Assembly: GCA_017379015.1 (NCBI GenBank)
Contig: JAFNXN010000004.1
Location: 62,001-126,000 of the forward strand
From: Alistipes sp.
GTDB taxonomy: Bacteria > Bacteroidota > Bacteroidia > Bacteroidales > Rikenellaceae
DNA length: 64,000 nucleotides
Direction of reading: 5' to 3'
In this document: piece by piece, positions 1 to 9,130 of the stretch
Layout: every line of letters begins with the position of its first letter
Numbering within the stretch: position 1 is the first letter of the stretch
Notes under the pieces: model-generated
Database searches by the model: none
What the model saw: only the letters and a program-made list of their open reading frames with translations
What the model was told of the DNA's origin: nothing
Translations under genes and position numbers: made by a program

Positions 1-614
1 AAGACTATGGCATCCTCCTCGCGCGCACCAAAATGGTCAAGCACTCGGCGCACGCCATGCCCCTTGTCGGCTGGCTCAACAAAGATATATTCGTCCCAAA
101 AACGACACCAGGGCAACCCCTCTAGGCTCTTTAGACGCCTCTCGTCGGGCGACAAACAGGCTACATAGGCCTTGTATATGGTGTCGCACGCCTTAACGTC
201 AAGCCCCGGCACAACCCTAGTCTTCATGTAAACATCGTGTGTAAACTCCTCAAATCGCTCATCCGAAGCAACGCGAGTATCGGAGTTATCTATCTGAAGT
301 GCCCATGGCATATCGAGCTTCTGACACTCGGCAATAAGCTGCACGACAAGTTCGCGATCGAGAGGCTCAATGCCAACGAGCCTACCCTCTATCGTAAGCC
401 CATAGCCGCCATCGCTCACCATATTCTCGAAGCCCAGCTCACGCATATAGTGACGAGCCATCGCCTCAGAGCGACCCGTGGCAATGGCGAGAAAGTGACC
501 ATTAGCACGAAGCATCTCTATGGCACGGCATGTTGACTCGGGGATATAGGCATTATCATATCCGCCCGCCTTGAGCGTTCCATCAATATCGAAGAATAGG
601 TATCGTCGTCGCAT
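1..614 (-). CDS. Cof-type HAD-family hydrolase (partial, 3' end outside window)
   Basis: The frame opens at ATG 614 and runs off the left edge, so about 204 residues are visible and the C-terminus is missing. The protein begins with basic residues and then the HAD motif I DIDGT (nucleophile and acid/base aspartates), followed by motif II in ATGRSE. The cap region reads as a mixed alpha/beta domain typical of Cof/YidA-like sugar-phosphate or flavin-phosphate phosphatases. The motif III lysine is likely the K in ADKGHGV near the edge; the final GDxxND motif lies outside. A TATCTTTG promoter box on the minus strand lies just upstream. The substrate cannot be told from sequence. It is divergent from the acyltransferase gene. 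Confidence 0.85.
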   Translation of the reverse strand, partial: MRRRYLFFDIDGTLKAGGYDNAYIPESTCRAIEMLRANGHFLAIATGRSEAMARHYMRELGFENMVSDGGYGLTIEGRLVGIEPLDRELVVQLIAECQKLDMPWALQIDNSDTRVASDERFEEFTHDVYMKTRVVPGLDVKACDTIYKAYVACLSPDERRLKSLEGLPWCRFWDEYIFVEPADKGHGVRRVLDHFGAREEDAIV

Positions 615-634
615 GATCTTTCACATTTTCACAT

Positions 635-642
635 CAAAGATA
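635..642 (-). promoter_or_regulatory. -7 promoter box for the HAD hydrolase gene
   Basis: The minus strand reads TATCTTTG, an exact match to the Bacteroidota TAnnTTTG -7 element, about 21 bases before the start codon at 614. Confidence 0.6.
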
Positions 643-824
643 GATAATTTTTCAATTGCTAGATACACCTCAACAATCTATTTTACAACTGCATCCTACC
701 AAATAGGAGTTTTACTCCAAAATTATATAAATTCAGAACATACATAATAGATTGTATATCAATGCAATATGCAACAAATGTTAAAAAAGGGTCAGCAATT
801 TTATGGCATTATAGATAAATTTAG

Positions 825-832
825 TATCTTTG
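825..832 (+). promoter_or_regulatory. -7 promoter box for the acyltransferase/SDR unit
   Basis: TATCTTTG matches the Bacteroidota -7 consensus and lies 25 bases before ATG 858. The rest of the interval between the divergent genes (615-857) is AT-rich and shows nothing else I can name. Confidence 0.6.
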
Positions 833-857
833 AAACATAAATAGATAAAGTTGTCCC

Positions 858-2219
858 ATGAAATTAAAACGAACACCACGAGATCACTCTCTATTTCTAA
901 AGGCATTTCGCCTATACCTGCAATATGTAAACTCGGGTCTATACTTCCGCAAGGAGCATATCATTGGTCTAGAGAATGTGCCAGCCGATGGCACACCATG
1001 TATAGTTGTATCGAACCACCAAAACTGTCTTAACGACCCCTTGTGCGTCTGCTTGCAACTAACCGATCGACGCATGAACTTTATTGCTCGTGCCAACGTC
1101 TTCAAAAACCCAATCTTTAACAAGGCTCTGCGAGCAATGGGACTCCTCCCCGCCTACCGCATGAGCCACGAGGGCTTTGGTGCTATCAACAAGAATCGCT
1201 CGACAATGGATGCTGCAGGTCAAGCACTTACCGATGGCGAGACACTGATGCTCTACCCCGAGGCAGACCATCAGGACAAGCGTTGGCTAGGCACCTTCAA
1301 ACTAGGATACCTGCGCATAGCCTTTGAGGCTGCCGAGAAGATGAACTTCGAGCAGGACGTAATGGTCCTACCCTCGTGCAACCACTATTCGAACTACTTC
1401 CATGCCCGTACCGACATGCTCATCAAGTTCGACAAGCCGGTATCGCTGAAGCCCTACTACAAACGCTATCAGGAGTCACCTCGCGAGGTTATGGTTGAGC
1501 TCAACCAGATGATACGCAGCAAGATTCAGGCTATGATGCTCCATGTCGAGGACCTCGAGCACTACGACCAGATAGACTTTCTACGCGAGACAGGCTATGG
1601 CACGATGTATGCTCGTGAACACGGCTTTAAGCCCAACTACCTCCCATCGCGCCTGATTGCCGACCAGCAGTTTGTCGACAAGATGCAGAGGGCAGCCGAG
1701 GAGCATCCCGAGGAGATGGAGCGAATATATGATGACACGAAGCGTTATGCCCTAGGACTCAAAGAGTTGGGTATTCGCGACTGGCTCTTCAACCACAATC
1801 CTGGTGCTGAGGCAGCTATATTACGCGGCTTGGGACTAATCACGCTTCTACCGCTATACATCATATCGATTATCCCGACTTGCTTGATGTTCCTCATACC
1901 GAAGATCTTCATCCGCAAGCTCATCAAGGATCAGATGTTCGTCAGCTCGTTCAATGTTGCGGTGAGCGCACTTGTGACCATGCCACTATGTCTGATACTC
2001 CCCATTATTCTTCTATGGGTATTTGTGGACTTCTGGTGGGCACTAGGCTACTTTGTTGCCTTCCCACTAATGTTTATCCTTGCGTGGAACTACATGCGCC
2101 TATTCTACAAGTTTATCGGCTCATGCCGCTTCATAAAGCGCAAGAATCGTAGTCGCATCGCAGAGCTTCGAGATCTACGCACAAGCATCTACAAGAGGCT
2201 TGATGCCCTCCTCGAGTAA
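858..2219 (+). CDS. 1-acyl-sn-glycerol-3-phosphate acyltransferase-like protein
   Basis: This 453-residue protein is predicted to transfer acyl groups to glycerol-phosphate or lysophospholipid at the inner membrane. The N-terminal half carries the PlsC-type catalytic motif as N53-H54 followed by D60 (H-x5-D, one residue longer than the common H-x4-D). Yeast Sct1/Gpt2-like acyltransferases, as I recall, have the same spacing. The second block YPEADH (E135) corresponds to the FPEG substrate-binding motif. Residues about 320-410 hold two or three strongly hydrophobic membrane segments, and the C-terminus is basic. It is longer than the usual 240-residue PlsC. The SDR gene follows after 17 bases, so the two are probably cotranscribed. 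The exact acyl acceptor is unknown. Confidence 0.85.
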   Translation: MKLKRTPRDHSLFLKAFRLYLQYVNSGLYFRKEHIIGLENVPADGTPCIVVSNHQNCLNDPLCVCLQLTDRRMNFIARANVFKNPIFNKALRAMGLLPAYRMSHEGFGAINKNRSTMDAAGQALTDGETLMLYPEADHQDKRWLGTFKLGYLRIAFEAAEKMNFEQDVMVLPSCNHYSNYFHARTDMLIKFDKPVSLKPYYKRYQESPREVMVELNQMIRSKIQAMMLHVEDLEHYDQIDFLRETGYGTMYAREHGFKPNYLPSRLIADQQFVDKMQRAAEEHPEEMERIYDDTKRYALGLKELGIRDWLFNHNPGAEAAILRGLGLITLLPLYIISIIPTCLMFLIPKIFIRKLIKDQMFVSSFNVAVSALVTMPLCLILPIILLWVFVDFWWALGYFVAFPLMFILAWNYMRLFYKFIGSCRFIKRKNRSRIAELRDLRTSIYKRLDALLE

Positions 2220-2236
2220 CAACAACAACACTCTCT

Positions 2237-2998
2237 ATGTCAAACGTATATCGAGCAATAATCATTGGGGCTACCTCCGGCATCGGTCGTGAGGTAGCTC
2301 GCCATTTATCGCGCCATGGCGTGATACTAGGCATCGCAGGTCGTCGTCGCGACAGACTAGAACAGCTAGCCACGGAGCTAGGCAAGGATCGTCTATTTAT
2401 CGCCGAGATGGATGTCACGCACGAGAACGCAACACAGGCTCTCGACGCGCTTATCGCGGAACTTGGAGCTCCCGACCTACTACTCTACGCCGCAGGCATC
2501 GGTAAGCAGAACCCCACACTCGACGAGGGTATCGAGTGCAACACGGTGTTAACCAATTCGCTAGGCATGGTGCGCATCGTCGACCACTTTCTCAACTACG
2601 TGAAGAGAGATGCTAGATATACCCCTCAGCATAAGGCTCACATTGGTGTGATAAGCTCAGTAGCCGGCACCAAGGGGCTAGGCTCGGCACCTGCCTACTC
2701 GGCAACAAAGAGCATGCAGAGCTGCTATCTTACGGCACTATCACAACATGTGCGCATGGAGCATATCCCCGCCATATTTAGTGACATCCGCCCCGGCTTC
2801 GTGGCTACCGAGATACTAAACCCCGAGAAACACTATCCGATGCTTATGAGCGTCGAGAAGGCTGCGCGCTGTATTCTCAGGGGGTTGCGCCGCAAACATC
2901 GTATCATCATCTTCGATTGGCGTTTCAAGCTCCTTGTTCTCCTATGGCGACTTATTCCACGCCCAATATGGGAGCGTCTGACCATCGTACGTAACTAA
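2237..2998 (+). CDS. SDR family NAD(P)-dependent oxidoreductase
   Basis: A classical short-chain dehydrogenase of 253 residues. It has the Rossmann motif GATSGIG (11-17), the YAAG element near 84-87, and the catalytic S141, Y154 and K158 (YSATK). The fold length is normal for the family; the C-terminus has a hydrophobic and basic tail (about 225-253) that could associate with the membrane. It lies directly after the acyltransferase gene, so a role in lipid or envelope metabolism is likely but not proven. The substrate and cofactor preference cannot be assigned; the RRR at 36-38 after beta-2 would favour NADPH. Confidence 0.85.
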   Translation: MSNVYRAIIIGATSGIGREVARHLSRHGVILGIAGRRRDRLEQLATELGKDRLFIAEMDVTHENATQALDALIAELGAPDLLLYAAGIGKQNPTLDEGIECNTVLTNSLGMVRIVDHFLNYVKRDARYTPQHKAHIGVISSVAGTKGLGSAPAYSATKSMQSCYLTALSQHVRMEHIPAIFSDIRPGFVATEILNPEKHYPMLMSVEKAARCILRGLRRKHRIIIFDWRFKLLVLLWRLIPRPIWERLTIVRN

Positions 2999-2999
2999 A

Positions 3000-3037
3000 G
3001 AAGAGAGCGACCAAAATTTAGTCGCTCTCTTCCATTT
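3000..3037. terminator. Bidirectional hairpin terminator
   Basis: An exact inverted repeat GAAGAGAGCGAC / GTCGCTCTCTTC with a 9-base loop is followed by CATTTT. It sits between the convergent SDR gene (+) and the efflux operon (-), so it may serve both. Confidence 0.75.
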
Positions 3038-3058
3038 TAGGTTAAATAGGATTATCAA

Positions 3059-3352
3059 TTACATCATCGCAGTGATATCCCAAACAAAGGCACGTGAACC
3101 CTGCTGCTCGGTCACCGAGTCGATCTCGCGCAATGCGTCGAGCAGCACAGGGATCTGATGATCCTCAACGATGGCCAACACCGAAGAGTTCATCGATGGC
3201 CACGCGTGAGTACCGTAGTGAGGCTCGCCATTAAAGCTACCACGACCCTCGGTGAGTCCCCAGCGCGTAAAACCGCGCACTCCGTTATCGTCCAACATTT
3301 TATTAATACGATCGGTAAGTGCCTGATTATATGATATAAATATAGCTTTCAT
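3059..3352 (-). CDS. PII-like (GlnB-fold) small protein, last gene of the efflux operon
   Basis: This 97-residue protein has no signal peptide. Its layout resembles PII proteins: an initial beta strand (KAIFISY), a helix, then GVRGFTRW followed by a G-rich stretch at the place of the PII T-loop. A second beta-alpha unit and a final strand (SRAFVWDI) resemble the PII sequence KIFVFDV. The resemblance is by eye, so the fold call is an inference. It starts 20 bases after the RND pump stop codon and is surely cotranscribed. PII-like proteins of the DUF3240/CutA kind occur beside transporters, where they may sense a ligand or regulate the pump. No uridylylation-site tyrosine can be identified with confidence. 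Confidence 0.55.
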   Translation of the reverse strand: MKAIFISYNQALTDRINKMLDDNGVRGFTRWGLTEGRGSFNGEPHYGTHAWPSMNSSVLAIVEDHQIPVLLDALREIDSVTEQQGSRAFVWDITAMM

Positions 3353-3372
3353 AGATCTAAAATCCCAAATTA

Positions 3373-6300
3373 TTAGTTATTTGCCTCGAGCTTCTTACGG
3401 CGGATGAATGCCTCAACCTCCTTCTGACGTGCAGCCTTGCGAGCTGCCTTACGCTCCTTGCGACCCTCCATCATGGCATAGAGTGCTGGGACGATGAAGA
3501 GCGTCAAGAATGTAGATACGAGCAAACCACCTACAACGGCGATACCCATAGGCTGCCATGTCTCAGAACCCTCACCGATACCCATAGCCATAGGCACCAT
3601 ACCGAGGATTGTTGTAAGAGAGGTCATAAGCACAGGACGTAGACGGCTCTTACCACCAGCGATTACCGCATCAGCAACGTTTGATCCTCGCTCAACAAGA
3701 AGGTTCATGTAGTCCACCATCACGATACCGTTCTTAGTTACGATACCCACCAGCATGATAGCACCAATAAGCGCAATGAGCGACAATGGTGTTGACGATA
3801 TCCAGAGAGCGATGAATACACCCGACATAGCAAATGGGATGGTAAACATGATGATAAATGGATAAGCCAACGACTCAAACTGTGTAGCCATCACGATGTA
3901 TACAAGGATGATGATAAGGATAAGCAACATACCGATATCGCTAAATGCCTCACCCTGATCCTCGATAGAACCACCAAGCTCAAGATCCAAGCCTGCTGGC
4001 ACCTCATAATCTTCCAACATCGCATTTACCTCAGCCACAGCCTCACCAAGTGCCACACCAGCACCCACAGAGCCTGATACGGTTACCACACGCTGACGGT
4101 TCTCACGCTCGATCTCAGGAGATGCAAAGTCCTCAACAATGCGAGCCACCTCCTTGAGCTTGATAGCGCGACCCTGAGGTGTGTAGAGCGTAATATTCTC
4201 AACATCCTCGATCGACTCACGATACTGCTCTGCATAGCGAACAACGATGTCGTACTCATCACCATCCTCACGATACTTCGAGCACTCGAAACCGTAGATG
4301 CGGTTACGGATGAACTGAGCCACAGTAGCTGCGTTAAGACCATAATAAGATAGCTTATCGCGGTCGAACTGCACGTTGAACTCTGGCTGAAGATCCTCAC
4401 GCGAGAGCTGAGCATCACGCATTGTGCTAAGCGAAGCCATCTTTGTCTGAAGCTCCTTAGCAGTAGCCATCGCATCATCCATATTATGGCCAAAGACCTT
4501 GATCTCAACGGTACTTGCACCACCGCCGCCAGGACCACCGCCACCACCAGGTGTTACGGTAAACTCGCGGATCTCAGGGATGGCTGCAAGCTCACGACGT
4601 AGGCCATCGGCAATCTCAAAGATTGTAGGACGCTCCATATCTGAAAGACGTGGCATACGCACGTTATAGTTGATGATATGTGAGCCTGTGGTCTGCATTG
4701 CTGCAAAGGCATTCTGCGATGAGTTAGCACCAGCCGAAGTAGATACCAAGTAGATATAAGGATACTTCTCTGCGATGATATTATCGATCTGGCGTGCCAC
4801 CTTCACAGTCTCATCCACATGGGTGTTCTGCTCCAACTTAACCGACATAGTAAGACGAGCATTATCCACAGGTGGGAAGAACTCGGTAGGCACCTGCTGA
4901 AGAAGCGACAACGAGAATAAGAAGAAGAGCATAAGCACACCGATAGTAGTCTTTCTCCAACGCACCACGAAGCGAAGAGCCTTCTCATAAATGCTATCGA
5001 GCCACTGCAAGAACTTATCGATAGGCTTATACAATATACCGATACCCTTGTATGTATGCTCACCACCCTCGATCTTAAGCATGTATGCCGAGAGCATAGG
5101 TGTTAGCGTGATCGCAGCAGTGGTAGATACACATACTACGATGGTCACAATCCAACCCAACTCCTTGAACATCACACCAGCCATACCAGGGATCATTGTC
5201 AATGGCATAAACACGGCAACGACAACCAGCGTGGTGGCAATTACAGACAACCACACCTCGTTGGTAGCATAGATAGCCGCCTCCTTAGGATTAGATCCTC
5301 GCTCGATGTGTGTGGTGATATTCTCAAGCACAACGATAGCATCATCCACAACCATACCGATAGCGATCGAGAGCGCCGAGAGCGAGATGATGTTAAGTGT
5401 CGATCCTGTGGCAAAGAGGTAGATAAAGGCACAGATCAACGAGATTGGGATTGTAAGACAGATGATAAACGTAGCTCTCCAACGACCCAAGAAGATCATT
5501 ACCACGAGGATAACGAAGATAAAGGCATACATGATGGTCTCTGCCAACGAGTTGATAGCATCCTTAATCTCACGCGACGACTCAAAGATTGTCTCAACCT
5601 TACAGTCAGAAGGGAGTGTAGGGATGATATCCTCCAAACGACGCTGCACCTCCTCGATGATCTCAACAGTATTTGAGCCTGTCTGCTTCTGAATCATGAT
5701 ACGCACACCACGACGACCATTGATACGCTCATCCATGGTAGCCTCCTCCAACGTATCGACAATCTCCGCAACATCGCGAAGCATCACGGTACGACCACCA
5801 GCATTCGAGATCACGATGTCGAGTAGCTCACGGCTATCATCAAACTCGAGGTCGGTCTTAAGGTTGAAGGTCTGAGTACCTAGGTCGAGACTACCAGCAG
5901 GAATATTGATATTCTCCGATGCGATGATCTGACCTAGCGACTCAACGGTAAGACCGTAGGCCTCCAACTTCTTAGGATCAACATTGATCTGCACCTCACG
6001 CTCACGAGCACCGATGACAGCCACCGAACCGATACCATTTACACGGTTTAGCTCGTTGACCATCTTGTCGTCGAGAATCTTAGCAAGCGCAGCATAGCTC
6101 TCATCAGCAGTTACCGATAGCATCATGATAGGCATCATCGAAGATGAGAACTTCATGACGGTAGGATACTCTACCTCGTCTGGTAGGAGTGACTGTGTGC
6201 GGCTCACCACATCACGAACGTCGTTTGCCGCCTCCGTAAGGTCACATCCGTACTCAAACTCAAGCGACACAATAGATACATTATCCGACGACTTTGAGGT

Positions 6301-6540
6301 GATCTTATCGAGGTTGTCCACCGAGTTGAGCTGATCCTCAAGTATTCGGGTGATATTGGTCTCGATATCTTCGGCATTACCGCCAGGATACATCGTAATA
6401 ACACTGATGTATGGCACCTCGATATCGGGATAGTGGTCAACGCCAAGGTTCTTCAGAGAGTAGAGACCAAAGACGATGACGCCAATGAATATAAGTGCAA
6501 CCGAGATCGGTTTTCGCACCGCGGTTTCGTAAATTTTCAT
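3373..6540 (-). CDS. Efflux RND transporter permease subunit (AcrB/MdtB-like, HAE1 family)
   Basis: A 1055-residue inner-membrane proton/drug antiporter with normal family length. The first transmembrane helix (IALIFIGVIVFG-like) lies at the N-terminus, followed by a large periplasmic porter loop, a central membrane block, a second periplasmic loop and a final membrane block. The TM4 proton-relay pair is visible in MVVDDAIVV (about 396-404) and the TM10 lysine in TKNGIVMVD. A striking glycine run lies at about 664-674 in the second periplasmic half. The C-terminus is basic and cytoplasmic. The adaptor, TolC-like channel and TetR regulator lie upstream in the same operon. Substrate range is unknown. 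Confidence 0.95.
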   Translation of the reverse strand: MKIYETAVRKPISVALIFIGVIVFGLYSLKNLGVDHYPDIEVPYISVITMYPGGNAEDIETNITRILEDQLNSVDNLDKITSKSSDNVSIVSLEFEYGCDLTEAANDVRDVVSRTQSLLPDEVEYPTVMKFSSSMMPIMMLSVTADESYAALAKILDDKMVNELNRVNGIGSVAVIGAREREVQINVDPKKLEAYGLTVESLGQIIASENINIPAGSLDLGTQTFNLKTDLEFDDSRELLDIVISNAGGRTVMLRDVAEIVDTLEEATMDERINGRRGVRIMIQKQTGSNTVEIIEEVQRRLEDIIPTLPSDCKVETIFESSREIKDAINSLAETIMYAFIFVILVVMIFLGRWRATFIICLTIPISLICAFIYLFATGSTLNIISLSALSIAIGMVVDDAIVVLENITTHIERGSNPKEAAIYATNEVWLSVIATTLVVVAVFMPLTMIPGMAGVMFKELGWIVTIVVCVSTTAAITLTPMLSAYMLKIEGGEHTYKGIGILYKPIDKFLQWLDSIYEKALRFVVRWRKTTIGVLMLFFLFSLSLLQQVPTEFFPPVDNARLTMSVKLEQNTHVDETVKVARQIDNIIAEKYPYIYLVSTSAGANSSQNAFAAMQTTGSHIINYNVRMPRLSDMERPTIFEIADGLRRELAAIPEIREFTVTPGGGGGPGGGGASTVEIKVFGHNMDDAMATAKELQTKMASLSTMRDAQLSREDLQPEFNVQFDRDKLSYYGLNAATVAQFIRNRIYGFECSKYREDGDEYDIVVRYAEQYRESIEDVENITLYTPQGRAIKLKEVARIVEDFASPEIERENRQRVVTVSGSVGAGVALGEAVAEVNAMLEDYEVPAGLDLELGGSIEDQGEAFSDIGMLLILIIILVYIVMATQFESLAYPFIIMFTIPFAMSGVFIALWISSTPLSLIALIGAIMLVGIVTKNGIVMVDYMNLLVERGSNVADAVIAGGKSRLRPVLMTSLTTILGMVPMAMGIGEGSETWQPMGIAVVGGLLVSTFLTLFIVPALYAMMEGRKERKAARKAARQKEVEAFIRRKKLEANN

Positions 6541-6603
6541 CCCTAAAGGTAATTTATCATGTTACACATTTAGACTTTGAGTAGCACTGCTAATATGGTG
6601 CAA

Positions 6604-7635
6604 CTACTCATTCTTAACCTCAACCTTCTGACCACTCATAAGACGAGTGAACGATGTTGTGGCAACCTCCTCGCCTGGCTCAAGACCCTCAAGGATCTCG
6701 ATCATATCACCTACACGGCGACCATCCTTCACAAAGCGATACTCGGCTACGCCATCCTTGATGACATATACGAAACGCTCCGAAGAGCCAGCCTGCTTCT
6801 GAAGAGCCTGATCAGGGATCATGACATTCTCGCGCTCACCCATCTGGAATGTTGCACGTGCATACATACCTGGACGAAGACGCTCATTGCTATTAGGGAT
6901 GGTGATCTCAACGCCAAAGGTACGTGTTGCTGCATCCAACGCTGGGTTGATGCGCGACACACGACCCTCGAACTGCTCGCCAGGGAAGATGTCAACCTCG
7001 ATAGAGACCTTATCACCCACCTTTACGCCAGTGTAGTACTGCTCCGACACATTTGCCATAACCTTAAGCTGGTTGATCTGCATGATGTGGAGGATAGGCA
7101 TCTGAGCGAAGAGGTCGCCCGCCTCGAAGTTACGCGCTGTAACAACACCCGAAATAGGAGAGAGGAGTGTAGAGTTCTTGCGAAGATTCTCAACAACCTC
7201 GCGCTGGAGGTTAAGCTGATTCTCAAACTGAGTAATCTGCTGGTCCGAAACACCACCCGCCTCATGCACAGGCTTCATACGGTTGTAGTTATCCTCAAGA
7301 GTTGCGAGGTTAAGCTCCTGCTGCTTAAGTGTTGTCTGGTCCATAACCACAAGCACCTGACCCTTACGCACATGATCACCCACATCAACCTTAATCTGTG
7401 AGATGTGTAGTCCAGCAACTGCGGGAGTAATATCATTCTGCTTGTATGGCTTGATCTCAGATGTATAGGTCTCCATAACCTCGATTACCTGAGTGTTAGC
7501 CACAGCAGTCTTCACCAATACCGACTTCTCAACAGGCTCAGCAGCCACTGCCTCCTGCTCCTTGTTCTCGGCACTCTTCGATACGCAGCCCACAAGCAGT
7601 GCAGCCACGATAAGCATCATTAAACTCTTCTTCAT
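6604..7635 (-). CDS. Efflux RND transporter periplasmic adaptor subunit (MFP lipoprotein)
   Basis: I place the start at ATG 7635, because it opens a lipoprotein signal peptide (MKKSLMMLIVAALLVGC, lipidated Cys17); the longer reading frame to 7740 overlaps the upstream gene and has no signal. The mature protein (343 residues in total) has a lipoyl/barrel-sandwich half motif (VDVGDHVRKGQVLVV), a coiled-coil hairpin, the second lipoyl half (ISGVVTARNFEAGD) and a beta-barrel domain (FEGRVSRINPALD). This is the standard HlyD/AcrA-type order. It bridges the RND pump and the TolC-like channel. It ends 63 bases before the pump gene. Confidence 0.93.
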   Translation of the reverse strand: MKKSLMMLIVAALLVGCVSKSAENKEQEAVAAEPVEKSVLVKTAVANTQVIEVMETYTSEIKPYKQNDITPAVAGLHISQIKVDVGDHVRKGQVLVVMDQTTLKQQELNLATLEDNYNRMKPVHEAGGVSDQQITQFENQLNLQREVVENLRKNSTLLSPISGVVTARNFEAGDLFAQMPILHIMQINQLKVMANVSEQYYTGVKVGDKVSIEVDIFPGEQFEGRVSRINPALDAATRTFGVEITIPNSNERLRPGMYARATFQMGERENVMIPDQALQKQAGSSERFVYVIKDGVAEYRFVKDGRRVGDMIEILEGLEPGEEVATTSFTRLMSGQKVEVKNE

Positions 7636-7675
7636 TGTTATATTGTTTTTCTTATTTTTTCCTAAACGTTGTAAA

Positions 7676-9055
7676 CTACTCCTGCTCGCTCTCAGCAGCC
7701 TGACCAAAGTCGATACCCAAGGCCTTCTGGTACTCAGCATGTGCCGATAGGTAGTCGTAGATAGACTGTGAGTAGTTGAGCTGCGCCTGCGTAAGTGTTA
7801 GCTGTGAGCTGTTAAGCTCGAGGATTGTACCTGCACCAGCATTATAGCGCGAGTATGAAATATCGTAGGCCTTCTGCGCCTGCTTCACCGTAAGCTCGTT
7901 GGCGAGCATTGTCTCGCGCGCCGTGAGCAGGTTGTTAACCGATGCCTGCACCTGAAGCATTACACCGCGCTCAGCATAGTCGCGCTGAATATCGAGCTGA
8001 GTGCGCTGGTTGCGGATAGCGCGAATCTGGTTTGTCTTGCTGAAGCCCGCGAAGATAGGGATAGAGATCTGAGCACCGAGGTTGATAGGATACTGCCACC
8101 AGAACTTAGACTGCTCCTTTGGAGCACCTGCACCTGCGCCAGCACCAGCACCACCAGCCATACCACCACCCATAAGAGCACTTAGGTCGACACGCTCCTG
8201 ACCGATATACGAGATCTGACCAAAGGCTGCGATGGTAGGCATGCGTGTTGTCTGGATAAGCTTCTCCTGATGGTCGAGCAACTCGCGCTGTAGGTCGAGG
8301 TTCTTAAGTGTTGTATTCTCGGCAAGGTCCACCTCATACTCACCCTCGAAGAGCACCTGATCGCGGAAGTCGTTGAGCGAGCCAATAACGATGATCTCTG
8401 TATCCTCAGGGATCGATAGATACATCTTAAGCTGAAGCTTTGTAAGCTCGATACCCTTCTGAGCCTGAAGCACCTGAGGCTTAAGGTTGCTGAGCTGCAC
8501 CTCGGCTGTTAGGTAGTCGTACTCAGCCGCCAAACCATTCTCGTAGAGCTCCTTGGTATTCTCTACCACACGCTGCGTAGTGGCAATCGCCTCCTCAAGC
8601 ACCTTCATAGATTGCTCGGCAAGAAGCACATTGTAGTACGAGGCACGCACAGCAGCCACCAAGTCGATGCGGCTAGCACGAGCACTCTCAACGGCAAGAG
8701 CCATCTGCGTCTCGTTGAGCTTCATCTGGCGATAGACCGAAGGTACGAAGAGTGGCAACGAGAGGTTTGCCGTAGCGTTAAAGGTGTTCTTACCGCCAAA
8801 CGAAAGACCCTCTGCCATCTCCTGACGACGTAGTGCCAAGGCATACTGTCCTGAGACATCGAGTTTTGGATAGAGCGATGCTACGGTCTGCTTCTTCACA
8901 TAGTCGTAACGCTCAATCTCAAGGTCTGCAACCTTGATTGTAGGGTTGTCGCTGAGGGCAATCTCTATCGCCTGATCGAGCGTTAGAGAGACCTGAGCCT
9001 CTGCCACACCTAGCGACAGGCAACCCATGACGATCATCACTAAAAATCTTTTCAT
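7676..9055 (-). CDS. TolC family outer membrane efflux protein
   Basis: A 459-residue outer-membrane channel with a Sec signal peptide (MKRFLVMIVMGCLSLGVAEA, cleavage before Q). The body shows two OEP repeats with long heptad-like helices and the typical opening SLTLDQAIEIALSDNP. An unusual Gly/Ala-rich insertion lies at about 293-312, in the second repeat. It is the first structural gene after the TetR-type regulator; the adaptor follows after 40 bases. Together with the adaptor and pump it forms a complete tripartite efflux system. The C-terminus is acidic. Confidence 0.93.
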   Translation of the reverse strand: MKRFLVMIVMGCLSLGVAEAQVSLTLDQAIEIALSDNPTIKVADLEIERYDYVKKQTVASLYPKLDVSGQYALALRRQEMAEGLSFGGKNTFNATANLSLPLFVPSVYRQMKLNETQMALAVESARASRIDLVAAVRASYYNVLLAEQSMKVLEEAIATTQRVVENTKELYENGLAAEYDYLTAEVQLSNLKPQVLQAQKGIELTKLQLKMYLSIPEDTEIIVIGSLNDFRDQVLFEGEYEVDLAENTTLKNLDLQRELLDHQEKLIQTTRMPTIAAFGQISYIGQERVDLSALMGGGMAGGAGAGAGAGAPKEQSKFWWQYPINLGAQISIPIFAGFSKTNQIRAIRNQRTQLDIQRDYAERGVMLQVQASVNNLLTARETMLANELTVKQAQKAYDISYSRYNAGAGTILELNSSQLTLTQAQLNYSQSIYDYLSAHAEYQKALGIDFGQAAESEQE

Positions 9056-9130
9056 CTTCTATTTTGTTTTATTGTTTATTATTTGCAACTGCTACACCAT
9101 TTCAGCACGGAGTATCACACTCAATAACGG

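Noticed and set aside
6577..7401. 274-residue plus-strand open frame opposite the adaptor gene
   Set aside because: It lies antisense to a clear MFP gene and shows Leu/His/Cys composition typical of a reversed coding strand.
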